Shown: positions 58,965 through 64,000 of the stretch, piece after piece | How positions within the stretch are numbered: the first letter of the stretch is position 1 | Layout: the number at the start of each line of letters is the position of its first letter | Origin: Streptomyces durmitorensis | GTDB lineage: Bacteria; Actinomycetota; Actinomycetes; Streptomycetales; Streptomycetaceae | Assembly: GCF_023498005.1 (NCBI RefSeq) | Contig: NZ_CP097289.1 | Location: 6,634,001 to 6,698,000, forward strand | Direction of reading: 5' to 3' | Length of the DNA stretch: 64,000 nt | Notes under the pieces: generated by a model | Database searches by the model: none | Seen by the model: only the letters and a program-made list of their open reading frames with translations | What the model was told of the DNA's origin: nothing | Translations under genes and position numbers: made by a program

Positions 58965-59344
58965 CGCGCCCCGCCTACGAGGAGCTTGAGATTTTTCCAG
59001 GTCCAGTCGTAGACCTTGTCCGTGGCCTTCGCCGTTGTTGGCTTCTTACCGGTCTTGCCGCTGTACCCGTTCAGAAGGAAGTATTCGATTTCCTCTTCCT
59101 GGGCGACCTCGAGCTCGATACCCACTCCGACAGCCTTGTCCGTGTGTTCACCGCAGATGACGATGACGATGTCCGACGCTCGGATCCTGTTACGGGCCTT
59201 GGCCTTCCAGTCGGGGGATGCTTCCTTGATCGACCAGTCGTGGACCTCGAAGGGGGAGTCGGGATTTTTGGCTTGCCCGATCAGGAAGTCCTTCAATGTC
59301 TTGTCGTAATCGTAGTCGAAACTAACGAATACGCGCTTCGGCAT
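58961..59344 (-). CDS. TIR-like (ThsB/MTH538-type) protein
   Basis: A 127-residue single-domain protein. PKRVFVSFDYDYDKTLKDFL, then GQAKNPDSPFEVHDWSIKEA, ARNRIRASDIVIVICGEHTD and WTWKNLKLL at the end are the pattern of the MTH538/DUF1863 TIR-like family, which includes ThsB of Thoeris. ThsB proteins make a cyclic ADP-ribose signal during phage infection. The equivalent role here is inferred. ATG 59344 with AAGGAG five bases upstream. First gene of a three-gene, four-base-overlap operon. Confidence 0.85.
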   Translation of the reverse strand: MPKRVFVSFDYDYDKTLKDFLIGQAKNPDSPFEVHDWSIKEASPDWKAKARNRIRASDIVIVICGEHTDKAVGVGIELEVAQEEEIEYFLLNGYSGKTGKKPTTAKATDKVYDWTWKNLKLLVGGAR

Positions 59345-59880
59345 GCCGCTCCTTACTTCCAGTGTCTTCGCGCATCATAGAGGGAACTGCTGACATCCGT
59401 CCCGGGCTCACAGAAATGCGGCTCGCGCGGACTGTCGGAGTATGGATCCGACGTTGGACGACGGGCCGCGGACCGTCACCCGACCGCATGGTCCAACACG
59501 TTGCGGTCGGCCGCTCAGCAGTCGGTAGACCGTTGCATACACAGGCGGGATCGGCCTGGACAGATGCCTGGGCAGCTCCTTTACTACGCATCGACCGTGA
59601 CCACGTCGCCAGTGAGGCCCGCAGTGGTATCCAGCACCGCGACCACGCCCAGCACGAGCACACCGACTACCGCCTAGAGCCGAGACGGTGATGTCCTCTC
59701 GCGTTGGTGAGCAACAACGTCGCCCCGGAAAACGTGGCCTTGTTCCTACGCACAAAGCGTCCTACGCCCCTACTTCAAGCGCCTTAGCTTAGGACCGAAT
59801 GAGAGCGCAGGAGGATTGACTGCGGCCCGCAGCCGGACAATGCACATAATGATGAAGGTAGTGCTTCGGGGGGAGCAAGA
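59345..59880. other. Intergenic region between divergent island genes
   Basis: No gene is convincing in 536 bp. On the reverse strand a short hydrophobic frame (VLVLGVVAVLDTTAGLTGDV, then VTVDA and a stop at about 59590) looks like the end of a lost membrane protein. Promoters for the TIR-like operon and for the large gene at 59881 must lie here. Confidence 0.45.
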
Positions 59881-61662
59881 ATGGATCTGCTTATGGTGGG
59901 TGCCTCATTCACTGTCGTTGCACTGTTCGTCGGCTATGTCATACGGCGGGTGATGCGAGGCTCGTCCGCCGCTGAACCAGAGCAACAGAAGTCGGGCATG
60001 ACCTCGAACACGTTTCAGCAGAACACGGGCCGGGGGGAGGCGCAGGAGACAGAAATAATTGCCCAGCTACTTGAGGGGCTTATGCAGGCTGCGGCGCCGC
60101 CCAGAAGTCGACGTAGGATTGGGATGCCATGGCGACGCATGCTTTCCGATATCTGGAGAAGGGGAACACCTGAAGCTGCCCCGGCATTAGATGATGTTTC
60201 GGCGGCCTTCGATATACGCTTCTTATTTGAAGCATCAAAGAAATTGCACGGGTATCTGTTGCATCGATGGTATGCCCGCTACCTCAATTCAGTCGTCAGG
60301 AACATGCAACGACTTGTGGACTATCGGGCGGTAGGTCGAAATACCGCCCCCTCGCCAGAAACCGATTATTCCGTGCTCTTCGATGGAGATGCCCTAGATC
60401 TCGAAGAGATGTCCTATATCGTCGGATTCTACTTCTACATCCTGGCAGGCCATAAAAAGGCAAACTACTACCTAATGAACGAGGGGGTGGGGGAGGTTAA
60501 GCGAGTACTTTATCTTCGCAGCTTTGACTATCAGGCAGCAGCACAGCTCGCTGGAGACGTGGCGATAGGCTACGGGAACGGCGACGCTATTCGTTTCACC
60601 TGGAAGCTTCCGGATTGCCTAGCTGGCAGTGCCGAAATATTCAAAGCGTTAAGCCCAGAGGACCTGCATTGGGAGACTGTTGCCGCCCAGATACACTTCA
60701 ATGGAGACTTCTCGGTAATCATCCGTCTCGCAGGAACGCCGATCCGCTCTATATTCCTTAATGCGCATGAATGGAAGAATGACATCGCGCAGCTGGTCGA
60801 CCGGATGGATTACTTCGTAATCTATATTTCCTCGATCAATGAAAGCGTGCTTTGGGAGATCGATTTACTCCGGCGTAAAGGGCGCACACAGCACACGACG
60901 ATCGTCATCGATGCCGGTGCCGTAGCTCGAACGTCAGTGCCGGTCGCGATGCAGAAGATTATCGATCAACAATACTCGGACAATGTGCTGTGGCGGAAGC
61001 CTGAGCAGGCCCGCACACTGGGAGTGCAAGAGCTACACGATCGATTGGCGCTGGAATTTCTCGTAGTGTCACCGCAAGAGTTCGAGGAGTCCAGCGAAGA
61101 GCAGAAGCGCCGGATCATGGAATCAGAGGAATCGGCCGGGCGCCGGCACGACCGCGAGCCAATTCCATTTCGTTTCTACCCAGCAGTAGACCCCAGCGAG
61201 CTGCAAGGGATACGTGAAGTTGACGCTGTATTGGGCGAGCTTATTCATCAGGTCGTGGCTTCGAAGACCCTGACGAACCTCCCCTGGTTTTTGATTCAAG
61301 TGCAGCTGAAGGTATTCACCACACTGATGCTGGGTGATCACGAAGAGACTGGCCGCGCTCTCGCTGTCTACGCAGCAGTGATCGATGTGGTCCGAAGTCG
61401 CATTGCCGAGGGAACGCGCCGTCGTGACCATCTCACGAGGAAGGGGCGGATGCTGTTTGATGAACGACTGACCGAGCACTTCAGGATGGCGGAGTATGTA
61501 TCCTGGACTCTGCTCTCATTCGGCCAGAGTCACGAGTTCGGGGACTACCGTGCACGGGCCACTGCCGTGTACGAGGAGGAGTTCGCTGCCGCGTCGGCGG
61601 CTGTGCAGGACTTCTACGCGAAGGCCGACCGGTGCGGGCCTCGAAGGCGAACAGCTGCATGA
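59881..61662 (+). CDS. Large membrane-anchored protein of unknown family
   Basis: A 593-residue protein with one N-terminal helix (LLMVGASFTVVALFVGYV, residues 3-20) followed by basic residues, so the body is cytoplasmic. Residues about 206-345 alternate strands and loops: KRVLYLRSFDYQ, FSVIIRLAG, NAHEWKNDIAQLVDRMDYFV and SSINESVLWEIDLLRRKG. The combination of an early LRSF strand, a W-containing helix and a late WEI resembles TIR/SEFIR-like folds, but this is an impression only. The C-terminus (from about 430) is helical. Codon use is AT-richer than the core. GGGGGAG precedes ATG 59881. Confidence 0.75.
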   Translation: MDLLMVGASFTVVALFVGYVIRRVMRGSSAAEPEQQKSGMTSNTFQQNTGRGEAQETEIIAQLLEGLMQAAAPPRSRRRIGMPWRRMLSDIWRRGTPEAAPALDDVSAAFDIRFLFEASKKLHGYLLHRWYARYLNSVVRNMQRLVDYRAVGRNTAPSPETDYSVLFDGDALDLEEMSYIVGFYFYILAGHKKANYYLMNEGVGEVKRVLYLRSFDYQAAAQLAGDVAIGYGNGDAIRFTWKLPDCLAGSAEIFKALSPEDLHWETVAAQIHFNGDFSVIIRLAGTPIRSIFLNAHEWKNDIAQLVDRMDYFVIYISSINESVLWEIDLLRRKGRTQHTTIVIDAGAVARTSVPVAMQKIIDQQYSDNVLWRKPEQARTLGVQELHDRLALEFLVVSPQEFEESSEEQKRRIMESEESAGRRHDREPIPFRFYPAVDPSELQGIREVDAVLGELIHQVVASKTLTNLPWFLIQVQLKVFTTLMLGDHEETGRALAVYAAVIDVVRSRIAEGTRRRDHLTRKGRMLFDERLTEHFRMAEYVSWTLLSFGQSHEFGDYRARATAVYEEEFAAASAAVQDFYAKADRCGPRRRTAA

Positions 61663-61809
61663 AGATTTCGACGCCGTAGTTCTGGGGCCTCCTTGTCCGC
61701 AGGGCGTGTGCGAGAGCAGAATTCCACTCTTTGTCGTTGAAGTGTTTCGCCGCACCGTACCCCCTATTCAGCCTTGGAATTCAGCCGGAATGGGCTCAGT
61801 AGCATGAGT

Positions 61810-61829
61810 CCCTAGTTCGTGAACTAGGG
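61810..61829. promoter_or_regulatory. 20-bp palindrome before a zinc-ribbon gene
   Basis: CCCTAGTTC-GT-GAACTAGGG is perfect and overlaps the start of the GGGGGAG ribosome site. It could be an operator or a hairpin controlling translation. Confidence 0.6.
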
Positions 61830-61836
61830 GGGAGAC

Positions 61837-62127
61837 GTGGCAATACGCTGCATGCTGTGTGAGACCCACCCAGCAGTCTTCGCGGAGATACGGGCTGTTG
61901 AACCCGCCTCAGTCGATCGAGGTTCCCTCAGCCCTGGCAGTGGCTGCACAGTGCTCTGGGAGTGCAACCTATGCGGTCATCGGCGGCGCGGTCGCGTGGT
62001 GGACCGAACGAAAGCGGGCGGGCGAGGCTGCTCAACATGCCGACGAGTAGCGTCGCAGGAGGTCTGGAAGAAGCAGCCTGCGGGCAATCCCTCCGTGACC
62101 GCTTCCCGGCCGTTGCGGCAGAGCTGA
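61837..62127 (+). CDS. Zinc-ribbon domain protein
   Basis: A 96-residue protein. CMLCETHPAVFAEIRAVEPA starts the treble-clef unit, GSGCTVLWECNLCGHRRRGR and VVDRTKAGGRGCSTC carry the remaining cysteines. The layout H-P-x-x-x-x-E-I ... LWEC-x2-CGH ... RT-x-GxGC-x2-C is that of the probable zinc-ribbon family found repeated in proteins with DNA-related roles. A single unit is short for the family, so it may be a fragment. GTG 61837 follows GGGGGGAGAC. Confidence 0.65.
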   Translation: MAIRCMLCETHPAVFAEIRAVEPASVDRGSLSPGSGCTVLWECNLCGHRRRGRVVDRTKAGGRGCSTCRRVASQEVWKKQPAGNPSVTASRPLRQS

Positions 62128-62169
62128 TCGCAGTGGACGGCCAACCAGGACGCAAGCATGACGGCCCAG

Positions 62170-62445
62170 GGATTCTGCCGTCAGGTCGGCATGCGGGCGC
62201 GCGTCAGTGCCGGCCGCGAGCTCCTGTCGGGCCTGCTCGCGCATGATGGCGTCGATGCGCTAACGGCTACTCCAGCATCCGCCGCAGTGGACGTACACCA
62301 CGTTGCCTTCACCGATGCCCTTCTCGATCAGCCAGTCCGGGGCCGGTGGTTCGCGCTGATTGCCGCGGGTCCGCTCGGCTTCGCGTCGCTCTGCCTCTGT
62401 GATCGCTCCGTCGAGCCGCTAGACCCACATGGCGTGCCTCGTCAC
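62170..62445 (-). pseudogene. Decayed DUF6233-like gene
   Basis: Read on the reverse strand, one frame gives RLDGAITEAERREAERTRGN, then QREPPAPDWLIEKGIGEGNV, VYVHCGGCWSSR and, after a TAG (62260-62262), RIDAIMREQARQELAAGTDA. That is the order of DUF6233 proteins of Streptomyces, in which the PDWL(I/V)E.GIG segment is followed by a C-x-P-H-C motif. A second TAG lies at 62419-62421, and the expected CPHC reads RPHA. Two stops and lost cysteines indicate decay. Limits are approximate. Confidence 0.6.
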
Positions 62446-62522
62446 CCAGCGCGCGCCGCGCCCGCACGGGGCAGATGATGGCCTGACCAGCGCTTCGGCA
62501 CACACGACGAAGGAAGCTCGCC

Positions 62523-62867
62523 ATGGCTCTCAGACCGTTCGGACTGGGGGTAGGCGCCTTGGTGCTACTAGCTGGCGGGACCACTACCGCCTGCGGCGGC
62601 GACAGTGAGCCCACATCACCGCAGCAGCAGGAGAACCAGGACTTTCTCGACGTCCTGGAGCAGCAGGACGTGCTGTCAACGAAGACCGACAAGGGCCTGA
62701 TCCAGCTCGGTCGCTCCGTGTGTAAGAACAGCGACGCGTTCAATTCGGAGCTCTCCTACCTTGCTGTCGCCGAGCTACAGGGCCAAGACCCGTCCCTCGA
62801 CCAGGAGGAGGCCGAGAGGGTCATGCAGGCGGCCATCAAGACGTTTTGCCCCGGACGGGAAGGCTAG
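62523..62867 (+). CDS. DUF732-like small lipoprotein
   Basis: A 114-residue protein with leader PFGLGVGALVLLAGGTTTAC (lipobox at its end) and a helical body: QDFLDVLEQQDVLSTKTDKG, LIQLGRSVCKNSD and AIKTFCPG. The paired cysteines and the FLD-L-...-G-x-x-V/I-C pattern match DUF732. Function unknown. ATG 62523 with GAAGGAAG upstream. Confidence 0.75.
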   Translation: MALRPFGLGVGALVLLAGGTTTACGGDSEPTSPQQQENQDFLDVLEQQDVLSTKTDKGLIQLGRSVCKNSDAFNSELSYLAVAELQGQDPSLDQEEAERVMQAAIKTFCPGREG

Positions 62868-62873
62868 GCACGG

Positions 62874-63113
62874 TTAGACGGCGCCAGCGTCGAGCTGCGG
62901 ATGCCGAACCGTCCGCTTCACGGCCATCCCCACCTCATGCCGCGGCTGCCCGGTCGCCTCTGCGTGCGCCGTCACGGCCGCTTGGAACGCCTCGGCCGCC
63001 TCAGCTCAGTGGCGCCACTGCGCCGCGTACTCCTCGCCGTCGAGGCCCGCGAGGCCTGCTGCCTCCTCGGCGGACCGTTTCAGCTTGATCAACTCATCAG
63101 TGATGTCTGCCAC
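62874..63113 (-). pseudogene. Small helical protein gene with in-frame stop
   Basis: From GTG 63113 the frame reads VADITDELIKLKRSAEEAAG, LAGLDGEEYAAQWRH, then TGA (63006-63008), then AEAAEAFQAAVTAHAEATGQ and PRHEVGMAVKRTVRHPQLD to TAA 62874. Sequence on both sides is protein-like in one frame. I recall similar uninterrupted small proteins in actinobacterial mobile elements, where a Trp is expected at the stop (TGG to TGA). Confidence 0.6.
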
Positions 63114-63248
63114 GAACGGATCTTAAGCTCGGCTCAGCGCCGATCCGACTCACCGCTCGCGCGGGTGACGCGAACGCATACACGGCACGTCGACCCACGC
63201 CAGCTCGCTACGAAGATCACGACCAGTTCGCGGTCTTCGAGGAGCCCC

Positions 63249-63845
63249 GTGCCCGCCATCGCCCGCACAGCCATCCTGCTCGCCACCACTCTCACCCTCC
63301 CCCTCCAGGCCACAGCCCACGCCGCCCCCACCGCACCCGTGGCTGGGGAGACCATCACCCAGCCACTCCATACCGCACTGAAGGCCCTCACGATCAAGGG
63401 CGAGGGCCGCAGCGGCTACCAACGTGAGAGCTTCAAGCACTGGGTCGACGCCGACAAGGACGGCTGTTCCACCCGGCACGAAGTCCTGCTCGCCGAAGCA
63501 CTCACCGACCCCGAGCGGGGAGCGAAGCGCAAGCTCACCGGGGGGCGTTGGTACTCCGAGTACGACGACCAGTACATCGACGGGCCGTCCGGGCTCGACA
63601 TTGATCACCGGATCCCGCTGGCCGAAGCCTGGGATTCCGGCGCCAAGGAATGGACTGCGGCATGGCGGCAGGAGTACGCCAACGACCGCGGCGACGAACG
63701 GGCGTTGATCGCCGTCACGGCGAAGTCCAACCGCAGCAAGTCCGATCCCCTCAACCTGGATGCCGCCGGCCGAAGGCAACCGGTGCGAGTACGCCCAATG
63801 GGTTGCTATCAAGACCCGTTGGAAGCTTGCCATCGACCCGAGTGA
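63249..63845 (+). CDS. Secreted HNH endonuclease, C-terminus frameshifted
   Basis: A 198-residue exported nuclease: signal peptide RTAILLATTLTLPLQATAHA, then YQRESFKHWVDADKDGCSTR and the HNH core SGLDIDHRIPLAEAWDSGAK, NDRGDERALIAVTAKSNRSK. After SNRSKSD the frame shifts: the present end is PLNLDAAGRRQ..., while the next frame continues PSTWMPPAEGNRCEYAQWVA and IKTRWKLAIDPSEEAALAEN to TAG 63913-63915, as in relatives. The nuclease core is intact. GTG 63249 has GAGGAG five bases upstream. Confidence 0.85.
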   Translation: MPAIARTAILLATTLTLPLQATAHAAPTAPVAGETITQPLHTALKALTIKGEGRSGYQRESFKHWVDADKDGCSTRHEVLLAEALTDPERGAKRKLTGGRWYSEYDDQYIDGPSGLDIDHRIPLAEAWDSGAKEWTAAWRQEYANDRGDERALIAVTAKSNRSKSDPLNLDAAGRRQPVRVRPMGCYQDPLEACHRPE

Positions 63846-63892
63846 GGAGGCTGCCCTCGCCGAGAACTCGACGCGCTGCCCGAACACCCCGG

Positions 63893-64000
63893 TCAGGCTG
63901 CAGCTCGCCCGGTAGCTCGATCTCGGCAGAGAGCCCCTGCCTCGAACTCGGCGCGCTTGGCCCCGAGAGGCGTTGTGCCCGCCGCCTGGGCCCACCGACG
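63893..64000 (-). CDS. Unknown protein, C-terminal end (partial)
   Basis: The reverse-strand frame entering at the window edge reads RRWAQAAGTTPLGAKRAEFE, then AGALCRDRATGRAAA and TGA at 63893-63895. The first part looks protein-like (basic, helical), but there is too little to name a family, and it overlaps the shifted tail of the HNH gene. Confidence 0.3.
   Translation of the reverse strand, partial: RRWAQAAGTTPLGAKRAEFEAGALCRDRATGRAAA

Noticed and set aside
59362..59691. 109-codon forward frame in the gap before the large island gene
   Set aside because: No ribosome site, no hydrophobic or conserved pattern, and Arg/His-rich text typical of chance frames.
62158..62478. 106-codon forward frame
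   Set aside because: Opposite strand of the decayed DUF6233-like gene, which shows clear family sequence.

Overview
The window is high-GC actinobacterial DNA, almost certainly a Streptomyces chromosome. The evidence is GTG/TTG starts, dense GGAGG ribosome sites, strong third-position GC, Streptomyces-type families (Rsm22, AfsR/SARP regulator, HtaA proteins, GlnA2-like glutamine synthetase, DUF305/DUF3105 pair) and short repeats of the kind common between Streptomyces genes. The first 55.5 kb reads as ordinary core chromosome. The last 8.5 kb is different: more AT-rich, with unfamiliar, defence-like and decaying genes, and looks like an acquired island.

Layout. 1-8.9 kb: end of a PhoD-like phosphatase, Gfo/Idh/MocA oxidoreductase, Bcr/CflA transporter, serine hydrolase, Rsm22-like protein, DDAH, a TetR gene preceded by three matching operator-like sites, a GDPD-like protein and a primase-like protein. 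8.9-21.4 kb: an iron and heme block with efeOBU plus a lipoprotein, an ABC heme-type importer (hmuTUV-like), two HtaA-domain surface proteins, a PhzF-like protein and heme oxygenase. Two clear iron-box palindromes (16689-16707 and 21391-21404) tie the heme genes together. 21.4-41.7 kb: methionine aminopeptidase, MFS exporters, a sialidase-like protein, F420:NADPH oxidoreductase, a site-2 protease, a large AfsR-like regulator, a DrrAB-type exporter, panB, a DHA2 exporter with its TetR, an EEP phosphodiesterase, and nadE. 41.7-55.5 kb: a frameshifted multicopper oxidase with a His/Met-rich neighbour, a DUF998 protein and hydrolase, a LacI-controlled sugar ABC importer with a divergent hydroxyacid dehydrogenase, DUF305/DUF3105 and a GlnA2-like synthetase closed by a strong terminator.

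55.5-64 kb: a MazF/PemK-type toxin and ribbon-helix-helix antitoxin; a TIR-domain protein with a Rho_N-like tail; a translationally coupled three-gene operon (TIR-like protein, small multi-TM RipA-type membrane protein, DUF7701-like protein); a large unrecognised membrane-anchored protein that may carry a further TIR-like fold; a zinc-ribbon protein; a DUF732 lipoprotein; and an HNH nuclease with a frameshifted tail. Two small genes between them are broken by stop codons. The three-gene operon resembles a Thoeris-like layout (TIR signal producer plus membrane effector) but has no ThsA. It is the best candidate here for an undescribed system.

Three families of intergenic repeats recur (101-bp tandem units; a 52-bp palindrome element; a GTGGGTGGGCGG/CGCTTCGCGGCGG inverted element at four loci). 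I saw no tRNA, rRNA, CRISPR array, insertion sequence or integrase. All function calls come from reading motifs and recalling families; no search was run.
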